Origin: Pseudomonas sp. JAI120
GTDB taxonomy: Bacteria > Pseudomonadota > Gammaproteobacteria > Pseudomonadales > Pseudomonadaceae
Length of the DNA: 64,000 bases
Direction: 5' to 3'
NCBI RefSeq assembly: GCF_014207255.1
Contig: NZ_JACHCZ010000001.1
Location: forward strand, 670,592-734,591
The notes under the pieces were generated by a model, which saw only the letters and a list, made by a program, of their open reading frames with translations, did no database searches and had not been told where the DNA came from. Positions 33,920-41,705 of this stretch are shown piece by piece; within the stretch, counting starts at the first letter, position 1, and every line of letters begins with the position of its first letter. The position numbers and the translations under genes were made by a program.

Positions 33920-33948
33920 TTGTCGCTGGGCGGTGGTGCGCATTAGAT
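33920..33948 (+). promoter_or_regulatory. Possible sigma-70 promoter for the phosphotransferase-SDR operon
   Basis: TTGTCG (33920-33925), a 17-bp gap, TTAGAT (33943-33948), giving a leader of about 35 nt. The -35 overlaps a CCGCCC/GGGCGG hairpin (33910-33933). Confidence 0.35.
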
Positions 33949-33992
33949 TAGGAAATAGTCCGACGCCTTTAGAATAAGCAGAAGGGATAAGC

Positions 33993-35060
33993 ATGGCGCT
34001 TAACGACCAATCGACCCAGATTCGCCCAGGCGAAGAACTTGATGCCAACCTGATCGATCCCTACCTCAAGGCCCATATCCCGGGCCTGAGCGGCACGCCC
34101 ACGATCAGCCAGTTCCCCGGTGGTGCGTCCAACCTCACCTACCTGCTGGAATACCCGGGCCAGGAGTTCGTGCTGCGTCGCCCACCCTTTGGCCACAAGG
34201 CCAAGTCCGCCCACGACATGGGCCGCGAATACCGCATTCTCAATCAGCTCAAGGATGGCTTCCCGTATTGCCCCAAGGCCTATGTGCACTGCACCGACGA
34301 GTCGGTGATCGGCGCCGAGTTCTATGTGATGGAACGGGTCAACGGCATCATCCTGCGTTCCGACCTGCCCGCCGAACTGGACCTGGATGCCACCCAGACC
34401 GAGGCGCTGTGCAAAAGCTTTATCGACAAGTTCGTCGAACTGCACCAGGTCGACTACCGCGCCTGCGGCCTGGCCGACCTGGGCAAGCCGGAAGGTTATG
34501 TGGCACGCCAGATCGGCGGCTGGAGCGATCGCTACGAGAAAGCCCTGACCCCCGACGCGCCCAAATGGGAGGCCGTACGCGCCTGGCTCAACGACAAAAT
34601 GCCCGCCGACCATCCCACCTCGAGCATCGTGCACAACGACTACCGCTTCGATAACGTGATCCTCGACCCGCACAACCCGATGCAGATCATCGGAGTGCTG
34701 GATTGGGAACTGACCACCCTCGGCGACCCGCTGATGGACCTGGGCAACACCCTCGCCTACTGGATCGAAGCCGGCGACCCGGCACCGGTACAACTGATGC
34801 GCCGCCAACCGAGCAACGCCCCCGGCATGCTCACCCGCCGCCAGTTCGTGGATTACTACGCCGAGCGCTCGGGCATCCAGATCGACAATTTCGACTTCTA
34901 CTACACCTACGGCCTGTTCCGCCTGGCCGGCATCGTGCAGCAGATCTACTACCGCTTCTTCCACGGCCAGACCCAGGACAAACGCTTTGCGCAGTTCATT
35001 CAGATGAACAAGCTGCTGGAGCAGATGAGCCTGAATGTCATCGGTAAATCAGCCCTCTAA
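33993..35060 (+). CDS. APH-like phosphotransferase (ACAD10/11 N-terminal type)
   Basis: 355 residues with an aminoglycoside-phosphotransferase/choline-kinase-like fold. The glycine-rich loop is SQFPGGASNLTYLLE, the ATP lysine region is FVLRRPPFGHKAKSAHDMGR, the catalytic loop is IVHNDYRFDNVILDP, and the metal aspartate is LDWELTTLGDPLMDLG. Relatives are fused to or encoded beside acyl-CoA dehydrogenases and are thought to phosphorylate 4-hydroxy acyl-CoAs. AGAAGGG precedes the ATG. The SDR gene follows after 10 nt, so the two form an operon, perhaps for an unusual fatty acid route. Confidence 0.88.
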   Translation: MALNDQSTQIRPGEELDANLIDPYLKAHIPGLSGTPTISQFPGGASNLTYLLEYPGQEFVLRRPPFGHKAKSAHDMGREYRILNQLKDGFPYCPKAYVHCTDESVIGAEFYVMERVNGIILRSDLPAELDLDATQTEALCKSFIDKFVELHQVDYRACGLADLGKPEGYVARQIGGWSDRYEKALTPDAPKWEAVRAWLNDKMPADHPTSSIVHNDYRFDNVILDPHNPMQIIGVLDWELTTLGDPLMDLGNTLAYWIEAGDPAPVQLMRRQPSNAPGMLTRRQFVDYYAERSGIQIDNFDFYYTYGLFRLAGIVQQIYYRFFHGQTQDKRFAQFIQMNKLLEQMSLNVIGKSAL

Positions 35061-35070
35061 GGAATCGCTA

Positions 35071-35838
35071 ATGTCCAAGACCCACCTGTTCGACCTCGAC
35101 GGCAAGATTGCCTTTGTGTCCGGCGCCAGCCGTGGCATCGGTGAAGCCATCGCCAAGTTGCTGGCCCAGCAAGGCGCCCATGTGATCGTCTCCAGCCGCA
35201 AGCTCGAAGGCTGCCAGCATGTGGCGGATGCCATCATCGCCGACGGCGGCAAGGCCACGGCAATTGCCTGTCATATCGGCGAGATGGAGCAGATCACCCA
35301 AGTGTTCGCCGGGATTCGCGAGCAGTTCGGCCGCCTGGACATCCTGGTCAACAATGCCGCGACCAACCCGCAGTTCTGCAACGTACTGGACACCGACCTC
35401 GGCGCCTTCCAGAAGACCGTGGACGTGAACATTCGTGGCTACTTCTTCATGTCGGTGGAAGCCGGCAAGCTGATGCGTGAGAACGGCGGCGGCAGCATCA
35501 TCAACGTGGCGTCGATTAACGGTATTTCGCCGGGGGTGTTCCAGGGCATCTACTCGGTGACCAAGGCCGCCGTGATCAACATGACCAAGGTGTTCGCCAA
35601 GGAATGCGCCGAGTTCGGCATTCGTTGCAACGCCCTGCTGCCGGGCCTGACCGACACCAAGTTCGCCTCGGCGCTGGTGAAGAACGACGCGATCCTGAAA
35701 ATGGCCCTGGCGCAGATCCCGCTCAAGCGCGTGGCCGACCCGAGCGAGATGGCCGGCGCGGTGCTGTATTTGGCCAGCGACGCGTCGAGCTACACCACCG
35801 GTGTGTCGCTGAATGTGGATGGCGGCTTCCTGTCCTGA
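35071..35838 (+). CDS. Short-chain dehydrogenase/reductase
   Basis: 255 residues, classical SDR. The cofactor motif GASRGIG spans 18-24, NNAA lies at 94-97, and the catalytic Ser148, Tyr161 and Lys165 fall in NVASINGIS and YSVTKAA. The C-terminus ends in GVSLNVDGGFLS. It likely oxidises or reduces a hydroxyl/keto group next to the phosphotransferase step. AAGGAA precedes the ATG at 35071; earlier in-frame starts overlap the phosphotransferase end and are less likely. Confidence 0.92.
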   Translation: MSKTHLFDLDGKIAFVSGASRGIGEAIAKLLAQQGAHVIVSSRKLEGCQHVADAIIADGGKATAIACHIGEMEQITQVFAGIREQFGRLDILVNNAATNPQFCNVLDTDLGAFQKTVDVNIRGYFFMSVEAGKLMRENGGGSIINVASINGISPGVFQGIYSVTKAAVINMTKVFAKECAEFGIRCNALLPGLTDTKFASALVKNDAILKMALAQIPLKRVADPSEMAGAVLYLASDASSYTTGVSLNVDGGFLS

Positions 35839-35908
35839 GTGCGCCTGGGTTTCTACAAATCGATTTACGCGTAACCTTGGCGCAGATCGATCTGTCTCAG
35901 GATGAAAC

Positions 35909-37342
35909 ATGGAACTCCACATCGTCATCAACGGGCGCAAGGACCTGGCGGCCCAGCTTTATCAGCAGTTGCGTGAAGCCATCGCCACCGGGCGTCTCTC
36001 GGCGGGCGCGCAACTGCCACCCAGCCGCCTGCTGGCCGAGCAATTAGGTGTATCGCGCAAGACCGTATCCGACACCTACGCCACGTTGACCTACGAAGGC
36101 CTGCTGGTGGGCAAGATTGGCCGTGGCACCTTCGTCAACGCGTGGGCGCCACAGCCGAATCGCGTGCAGACCGCCACCGACGTAGCCTGCGCCGCCAACC
36201 TGGCGAAGTGGCAGTCGCTGCCCTCGCCCATGCGCCATCCCACCCGCGACAGCACGTTGCGCTACGAATTTATCGGCGGCGCCACCAGCCGCAACCAGTT
36301 CCCCCAGGACGAATGGCGGCGCTGCACCCAGGACGCGCTGCGGCGCATCGCCCAGAACAGTGGGTTCTACAGCCAGCCCGAAGGATTGCCGGCACTGCGC
36401 AGTGCCATTGCCGGGCATATCGCGTTTTCCCGTGGGGTCAAATGCCGCGACAGCGACATCGTGGTCACCAACGGCGCGCAGCAGGCGTTGGATCTGATCG
36501 CCCGTGTGGTGCTGGAGCCGGGCAGCATCGTCGCCATGGAAGATCCCGGCTACAGCCCCGCGCGCCAGTTGTTCATGGCGATGGGCGCGCGGGTCATCGG
36601 TGTTCCCGTCGATGAGCAAGGCATCCAGGTCGAGCAGATCCCCGATGGCGCACGGCTGATCTACGTCACGCCCTCCCACCAGTTTCCCCTCGGCATGCCC
36701 ATGAGCCTGTCACGTCGAGAGGCACTGCTGGCGCGTGCCTTCGAGCTCGGTGCGATCATCATCGAGGACGACTACGACAGCGAGTTCCGCTACGAAGGCC
36801 GCCCCACCGATTCCCTGCAAAGCATGGACAGCCGTGGCGTGGTCACCTACGTCGGCACCTTCTCTAAAACCCTGCTGCCCGAGCTGCGCTTGGGCTACGC
36901 GGTGCTGCCACCGGCGATTTACGGCGCGGTGCTCAAGGCCAAGCAATTGACCGACCAGCACAGCTCCACGTTGCCGCAATGGGCGCTGGCCAAGTTCATC
37001 AGTGAAGGCTATTTGCTCAAGCATATTCGCCGCTGCCACACCGTGTACGCCGGGCGCCGCGAGCGCATTTTGCAGCGCCTGGCGGGCGACCTGTCGCCTT
37101 GGTTCGAAGCGGTGCCCACCGTGGCCGGGTTCCATATGGCGGCGTTGAGCAAAGTACCGGTGAATATCCCGTTGTTGATGGAACTGGCGCGCCAGGTGGA
37201 AGTCGGCCTGTACCCGCTGGATGTGTTCTTCCACGACACGCCGGTGCGCCCGGGCCTGATCATCGGGTTTGGGGCCATCGAGACCCTCGACATCGACCCG
37301 GCGCTGGACAAGGTGCGCGATATTCTCCAGCAGATTGGCTAA
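35909..37342 (+). CDS. MocR/PdxR-type regulator
   Basis: 477 residues. A GntR winged helix (about 10-78, with LPPSRLLAEQLGVSRKTVSD) is fused to an aminotransferase-like domain. The PLP lysine is Lys320 (GTFSKTLLPELRLGY), and the aspartate segment is IIEDDYDSEFRYEGRP. It may control its own gene or neighbours in response to PLP or amino compounds. A perfect 10-bp palindrome, TTACGCGTAA, lies 35 bp upstream of the ATG (35865-35874). No divergent partner gene is present, unlike many MocR regulators. Confidence 0.9.
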   Translation: MELHIVINGRKDLAAQLYQQLREAIATGRLSAGAQLPPSRLLAEQLGVSRKTVSDTYATLTYEGLLVGKIGRGTFVNAWAPQPNRVQTATDVACAANLAKWQSLPSPMRHPTRDSTLRYEFIGGATSRNQFPQDEWRRCTQDALRRIAQNSGFYSQPEGLPALRSAIAGHIAFSRGVKCRDSDIVVTNGAQQALDLIARVVLEPGSIVAMEDPGYSPARQLFMAMGARVIGVPVDEQGIQVEQIPDGARLIYVTPSHQFPLGMPMSLSRREALLARAFELGAIIIEDDYDSEFRYEGRPTDSLQSMDSRGVVTYVGTFSKTLLPELRLGYAVLPPAIYGAVLKAKQLTDQHSSTLPQWALAKFISEGYLLKHIRRCHTVYAGRRERILQRLAGDLSPWFEAVPTVAGFHMAALSKVPVNIPLLMELARQVEVGLYPLDVFFHDTPVRPGLIIGFGAIETLDIDPALDKVRDILQQIG

Positions 37343-37426
37343 GGGGTTTTCCGGCGGATTGGTCATTGGTCGCTCGAAAATCCCGGCGTACGGTGGGCAG
37401 GTCTCGAACTTCTCGGAAACTTCGCC

Positions 37427-37828
37427 ATGAAACGCCTGCTCGCCACCCCCCTGATGCTCGCCTCGCTCAGCGCCTTTGCCCATGAGCCCGTGTACAACCA
37501 GGAATCGATCAAAGTCCTGCAAGAACACGCGCTGACCACTGTGCCCGGCAAGAAAACTCTCATGCTCACCGTCGTCTACGCCCCCGGCCAGGCCAGCGTG
37601 CCCCATAGCCATACGGGCACGGCCGTGGCCTACGTGCTCGAAGGCGCGATCACTTCGCGGGTCAATGATGAGAAAGCGAAAACCTACAAGGTCGGCGAAT
37701 CGTTCTACGAGCCGGCCGGCTCGCGGCATTTCGAATCCAGCAATGCCAGCCAGACCCAGCCGGCCAGGTTGCTGGTGGTGATGGTGCTGGATGACAAGGC
37801 CGAGGTGCTGACCCCGCTTCCAAAATGA
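37427..37828 (+). CDS. Exported cupin-domain protein
   Basis: 133 residues. A signal peptide at 1-18 (ending LSAFA-HE) precedes one small cupin barrel, with motif 1 as PGQASVPHSHTGTAVAYVLE and motif 2 as VGESFYEPAGSRHFESSNAS. The two His and one Glu in motif 1 and the His in motif 2 suggest a metal site. The substrate is unknown; it probably acts in the periplasm. The ATG follows a gap of 84 bp after the MocR gene, so it may be read from the same transcript. Confidence 0.85.
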   Translation: MKRLLATPLMLASLSAFAHEPVYNQESIKVLQEHALTTVPGKKTLMLTVVYAPGQASVPHSHTGTAVAYVLEGAITSRVNDEKAKTYKVGESFYEPAGSRHFESSNASQTQPARLLVVMVLDDKAEVLTPLPK

Positions 37829-37868
37829 TCAACCGAACCACCAATCAGAGGTGTGGGTGGGGTGCTAA

Positions 37869-37905
37869 ATGTGGGAGGGGCTTGCCCCCGATAGCGGTGA
37901 GTCAG
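37869..37905. repeat. REP half-site
   Basis: AATGTGGGAGGGGCTTGCCC followed by CCGATAGCGGTGAGTCAG: a single left REP arm between the convergent cupin and tag genes. The right arm is missing, having perhaps been lost. Confidence 0.65.
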
Positions 37906-37909
37906 CGAC

Positions 37910-38539
37910 TCACGGGCGTTTGAACTGGCGGCGCAGCGCTTCAATCTCTGGGCGGCACGCACACCCTTCAAGGTGATCATTGACCATCCCCATCGCCTGC
38001 ATCAGCGCATACATCGTGGTCGGCCCGACGAACGTCCAGCCACGTTTCTTCAAGGCCTTGGACAGTCGCACCGAGGCCGGTGAGGTGGGGTTGCCAATCC
38101 AGTAAGCCAGGTCCACCACTGCCGGGCGCTCTTCGGGGCCGGGTTCGAATGCCCACAACCACTGCGCCAGCGAGCCGGTCTCTTCCACCAGCTCACACGC
38201 CCGGCGGGCGTTGTTGATCGTGGAAACGATCTTCGCCCGATTACGCACGATGCCCGGGTCCTGCATCAGCCGCTCGATATCCGCCTCGCCGTAATGCGCC
38301 ACCCGGCGAAAATCAAACCCTTCGAACGCGGCGCGAAACTGCTCGCGCTTGCGCAGGATGGTGATCCAGGCCATACCGGCCTGAAAACCTTCCAGGCAAA
38401 TCTTCTCGTACAGCTGAACATCATCCGCCACCGGCACGCCCCACTCGTGGTCGTGATAACGGGGGTATTCCGGCGCAGCCGTGCGCCAGGTGCAGTGGGT
38501 CTGCCCGGTTTCGTCGGTGGTCAGTCCTGGGTTATCCAT
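37910..38539 (-). CDS. tag: DNA-3-methyladenine glycosylase I
   Basis: 209 residues. Zinc-binding residues of the Tag family are in place: Cys16 and His29 (CTW...YHDHEWG), and His189 and Cys193 (NDHLEGC). The helix-hairpin and base-pocket segments FQAGMAWITILRKREQFRAA and RGWTFVGPTTMYALMQAMGM also match. It removes N3-methyladenine from DNA in base-excision repair. It is divergent from the DctA-type transporter, sharing a 232-bp gap that holds the transporter promoter and two operators. Confidence 0.95.
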   Translation of the reverse strand: MDNPGLTTDETGQTHCTWRTAAPEYPRYHDHEWGVPVADDVQLYEKICLEGFQAGMAWITILRKREQFRAAFEGFDFRRVAHYGEADIERLMQDPGIVRNRAKIVSTINNARRACELVEETGSLAQWLWAFEPGPEERPAVVDLAYWIGNPTSPASVRLSKALKKRGWTFVGPTTMYALMQAMGMVNDHLEGCACRPEIEALRRQFKRP

Positions 38540-38625
38540 CCATCACCTCATGTGCCAGGCGGCGGATGATAAGCGAAAAAATTTGTGCGCCGCCAACCGC
38601 TCAAGCATCAACCTTCTCGACCAAC

Positions 38626-38636
38626 TGGTCAGACCG
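38626..38636. promoter_or_regulatory. FadR/PdhR-type operator 1 (TGGT-CAG-ACCG)
   Basis: Matches TGGTnnnACCA with one mismatch and lies about 27 bp upstream of the -35 element of the transporter promoter. GntR regulators of the FadR branch, two of which are encoded downstream, use this type of site. Confidence 0.6.
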
Positions 38637-38662
38637 CAACCTGCCAACCGGCGAATTATTAC

Positions 38663-38692
38663 TTGTGATTTCAAAAATACCTGGCCTAGACT
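38663..38692 (+). promoter_or_regulatory. Promoter of the DctA-type transporter
   Basis: TTGTGA (38663-38668), an 18-bp gap, TAGACT (38687-38692). Start predicted near 38699. The leader then contains operator 2, a GCCCCGG/CCGGGGC hairpin (38733-38751) and a palindrome AGAGATCTCT (38760-38769) touching the start codon region. Confidence 0.55.
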
Positions 38693-38711
38693 GGCCACGC
38701 ACTGGACTTAC

Positions 38712-38722
38712 CGGTATGACCA
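38712..38722. promoter_or_regulatory. FadR/PdhR-type operator 2 (CGGT-ATG-ACCA)
   Basis: Core GGTATGACC is that of the PdhR-type operator; one mismatch to TGGTnnnACCA. It lies just after the predicted transcript start, 86 bp from operator 1 (about eight helical turns), a layout that suits repression by looping. Confidence 0.65.
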
Positions 38723-38771
38723 CAACAATTAAGCCCCGGAACCACCGGGGCACCGAATAGAGATCTCTCCC

Positions 38772-40082
38772 ATGCTCAGATGGTGCTCGCGTTCGATTTT
38801 CCTGCAAGTCGTGATTGGCCTGATGCTCGGCATCGTGTGCGGCCTGGCCCTTCCCGAATTCTCCTCGCAACTCAAGCCCCTGGGTGACGGCTTTATCAAG
38901 CTGATCAAGATGCTGATCGGCCTGATCGTGTTCTGCGTGGTGGTCAGTGGTATTTCCGGGGCCGGCGACTTGAAGAAGGTCGGGCGCATCGGCCTCAAGT
39001 CGGTGATCTACTTCGAAGTGCTCACCACCATCGCCCTGGTGATCGGCCTGATCATGGCCTTCAGCACCGGGATCGGCACGGGCGCCAATATCCATCTGGA
39101 ACAGCTGTCCTCCGCCGGCCTCAATGAACTGGCCGACAAGGGTCAGCACATCAAGGGCACCAGCCAGTTCCTGATGGACCTGATTCCCAACTCGGTGATC
39201 GGCGCCTTTGCCGACAACAATGTGCTGCAAGTGCTGCTGTTTTCGGTACTGTTCGGCAGCGCGTTGAACCTGGTGGGCGAAGCGGCTTCCGGTATCACTC
39301 GGCTGATCAATGAACTGAGCCACGTGATTTTCCGCATCATGGGCATGATCGTGCGCCTGGCGCCCATCGGCGTGTTTGGTGCGATCGCCTTCACCACCAG
39401 CACCTACGGGCTGGACTCCCTGCAACACTTGGGGAGCCTGGTGGGCCTGTTCTACCTGACCTGCTTCGCCTTCGTCGCACTGATCCTCGGCGTAGTGATG
39501 CGCGTGTCTGGGCTGCGCATGCTGCCGCTGCTCAAGTACCTGCGCGAAGAGTTGCTGATCGTGATGGGCACCGCCTCCTCCGATGCCGTGCTGCCGCAGG
39601 TCATGCGCAAACTCGAACACCTGGGCATTGGCAGCTCCACCGTGGGCCTGGTGATTCCCACCGGGTATTCATTCAACCTCGACGGTTTCTCGATCTACCT
39701 GACCCTGGCCATCGTGTTTATCGCCAACGCCACCGGTACACCGCTGTCGATGACCGACCTGATGACCATCCTGCTGGTGTCGTTGATCACCTCCAAGGGC
39801 GCCCATGGGATTCCCGGCTCGGCGCTGGTGATCCTGGCGGCAACGCTCACGGCGATCCCGGCGATTCCGGTGGTCGGTTTGGTGCTGGTATTGGCAGTGG
39901 ATTGGTTCATGGGCATCGGTCGCGCCTTGACCAACCTGATCGGCAACTGCGTGGCCACCGTGGCCATTGCCCGCTGGGAAAAAGACATCGATATCCAACG
40001 CGCCAACAAGGTGCTCGACGGCCAGCAAGGCTATGCCTTCCAGGCCAAGAAGCCGGTAGTGCCGGCGCACCAGGAGTTCTAA
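38772..40082 (+). CDS. DctA-family dicarboxylate/amino acid:cation symporter
   Basis: 436 residues, eight helices plus two re-entrant hairpins. The conserved motifs are LGDGFIKLIKMLIGLIVFCV near the start, the serine-rich hairpin GTASSDAVLPQVMRKLE, and the transport-site stretch GYSFNLDGFSIYLTLA. Family members import C4-dicarboxylates or glutamate with Na+ or H+. Two GntR-type operators in its promoter and two GntR regulators just downstream point to substrate-induced expression. The ribosome site is weak and lies in the AGAGATCTCT palindrome. Confidence 0.9.
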   Translation: MLRWCSRSIFLQVVIGLMLGIVCGLALPEFSSQLKPLGDGFIKLIKMLIGLIVFCVVVSGISGAGDLKKVGRIGLKSVIYFEVLTTIALVIGLIMAFSTGIGTGANIHLEQLSSAGLNELADKGQHIKGTSQFLMDLIPNSVIGAFADNNVLQVLLFSVLFGSALNLVGEAASGITRLINELSHVIFRIMGMIVRLAPIGVFGAIAFTTSTYGLDSLQHLGSLVGLFYLTCFAFVALILGVVMRVSGLRMLPLLKYLREELLIVMGTASSDAVLPQVMRKLEHLGIGSSTVGLVIPTGYSFNLDGFSIYLTLAIVFIANATGTPLSMTDLMTILLVSLITSKGAHGIPGSALVILAATLTAIPAIPVVGLVLVLAVDWFMGIGRALTNLIGNCVATVAIARWEKDIDIQRANKVLDGQQGYAFQAKKPVVPAHQEF

Positions 40083-40108
40083 CGCTGTCTCATGGGCAAC
40101 ACTGGCTA

Positions 40109-40198
40109 ATGTGGGAGGGGGCTTGCCCCCGATGAGGACGGTCAGTTGATCTATCTGTAACTGATCCACCGCCATCGAGGGCAAGCCCCCTCCCACAT
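40109..40198. repeat. REPIN between transporter and regulator genes
   Basis: ATGTGGGAGGGGGCTTGCCC with matching right arm CGAGGGCAAGCCCCCTCCCA, spacer of about 45 bp containing GTCAGTTGATCTATCTGTAA. It fills most of the 148-bp gap before the first GntR gene. Confidence 0.88.
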
Positions 40199-40230
40199 GA
40201 CTGTATTAGCAACATTAAGGAAGTATCGAC

Positions 40231-40932
40231 GTGATCAGCACCTCAACCGTCGTCAATTCAGTCGTAGAAAAACTCCGCGCCGCCCTGGCGCGGGGTCAGT
40301 GGCGCCGGGGCGAAATGTTGCCCGGCCAGCGCGAACTGGCCGAACAGATGGGCATCAGCCGCCCCAGCCTGCGTGAAGCGGTCATCGTGCTCGAAACCCT
40401 CGGCCTGGTGCGCTCCATGCCCGGCAAAGGCGTGGTTGTGCTGGAAACCAGCGTCAGCGAACCGCAATCGAGCGACGCCGTGGCCGACGCCAGTCTCGAA
40501 GACATCCTTCAACTGCGCTACACCCTCGAACCCTTTATCGTCGGCCTGGTGGCCCAGTCCATCAGCAGCAAGGAAGTCGGCCAATTGCGCCTGACCCTGA
40601 TGGACATGCGCGAGGCCCTGGATGCCGGTGACGCCGAAGCCGGCATGAACGCCTACCTCGATTTTCACGAAGAACTGTTCGCGCTCACCTCCAACCCGAT
40701 CTTCCAGAACGTGGTTCAGCAAACCAGCAACGCCCTCAAGCAAAGCGCCCAGGTACTGCGCAACTCCCCCGAGCACCTGGCGGAACGCCTGCAGGAAAAT
40801 GAAGCGGTGGTCCGCGCCATCCGCAACAAGAACAGCGCCCTGGCCAGCGCCGAGATGCGTCGGCACATCCTCCAGGAAGGCCTGCGCATGGGCATTCACT
40901 TGAACATCCCGGACGACCACCTGGGCAGTTGA
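40231..40932 (+). CDS. GntR-family regulator, FadR subfamily (1)
   Basis: 233 residues starting with GTG (AAGGAAG 7 nt upstream). N-terminal winged helix with GEMLPGQRELAEQMGISRPS and LREAVIVLETLGLV, then an all-helical FCD ligand domain (LRYTLEPFIVGLVAQSIS, FHEELFALTSNP, EMRRHILQ) whose Asp and His residues usually bind a metal and an organic acid. It very likely binds the TGGTnnnACC sites before the transporter. 17 bp separate it from the second GntR gene. Confidence 0.92.
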   Translation: MISTSTVVNSVVEKLRAALARGQWRRGEMLPGQRELAEQMGISRPSLREAVIVLETLGLVRSMPGKGVVVLETSVSEPQSSDAVADASLEDILQLRYTLEPFIVGLVAQSISSKEVGQLRLTLMDMREALDAGDAEAGMNAYLDFHEELFALTSNPIFQNVVQQTSNALKQSAQVLRNSPEHLAERLQENEAVVRAIRNKNSALASAEMRRHILQEGLRMGIHLNIPDDHLGS

Positions 40933-40949
40933 TTTTTTGGAGACCGGCC

Positions 40950-41636
40950 ATGACCGCTCACGCCCTGCAACACGACCCCTTCCTGCCGACCCTGCGCCTG
41001 GTGGCCGGTAAAAAGCCTTCGGTGGATGACATCTACCCACGGTTGTTCGACGCGATCCTCGAACAACGCATCGCCCCGTCCAGTCGCTTTACCGAAGAAG
41101 GCCTGGGCGAAAGCTTTGGCGTCAGTCGCAGCGTGATTCGTCGGGTGCTGGCCAAGCTGTCCCATCAGCAAGTGGTCATTCTGCGTCCCAACCAGAGGGC
41201 CCAGGTGGCGGCGCCGGATGCCCAGCAGGCGCGGCAGATCCTGGAAGCACGGCGCATGACCGAAATCACGGTGGTGCAATTGGCCTGCGCCCAGGCAACA
41301 TCCGCGCATATACGCAAGCTGCGCGAGCTGATAGCACGGGAACGCGACTGTATTGAACGCAACCAGCGAGGGCCGGCGATTCGATTGTCAGGGGAGTTTC
41401 ACCTGCAATTGGCGCAGATGGCGGGCAACGCGCCGTTGGCGCAGTTCATCAACAGCCTGGTGCCGTTGACGTCGTTGATCATTGCCCAATTCGAAGCAAA
41501 AGCCTGCACGTATTGCGCGTGGCAGGAGCATGTGGCGATTGTGGATGCGATTGAACAACGCGACTCAAGCACCGCAGTGGCCCTGATGACTCAGCACCTG
41601 GATCACCTGGAAAGCAAATTACTCAAACACCACTGA
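40950..41636 (+). CDS. GntR-family regulator, FadR subfamily (2)
   Basis: 228 residues. Winged helix with FTEEGLGESFGVSRSVIRRV and an FCD-like domain ending with HVAIVDAIEQRDSSTAVALM. TTGGAG lies 8 nt before the ATG at 40950. Cotranscribed with the first GntR gene. It differs much in sequence from the first, so it is not a recent tandem duplicate. The two may act on different ligands or form a relay; which one binds the two operators cannot be decided. Confidence 0.88.
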   Translation: MTAHALQHDPFLPTLRLVAGKKPSVDDIYPRLFDAILEQRIAPSSRFTEEGLGESFGVSRSVIRRVLAKLSHQQVVILRPNQRAQVAAPDAQQARQILEARRMTEITVVQLACAQATSAHIRKLRELIARERDCIERNQRGPAIRLSGEFHLQLAQMAGNAPLAQFINSLVPLTSLIIAQFEAKACTYCAWQEHVAIVDAIEQRDSSTAVALMTQHLDHLESKLLKHH

Positions 41637-41655
41637 TATCCAGATAAGTAAATAT

Positions 41656-41692
41656 CCAAATGTGGGAGGGGGCTTGCCCCCTCCCACATTGG
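41656..41692. repeat. Short REP hairpin
   Basis: CCAAATGTGGGAGGGGGCTTG followed immediately by CCCCCTCCCACATTGG: a tight stem-loop between the convergent GntR and GDH genes, probably acting as a two-way transcription stop. Confidence 0.75.
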
Positions 41693-41705
41693 TTTCACCC
41701 AGGCA

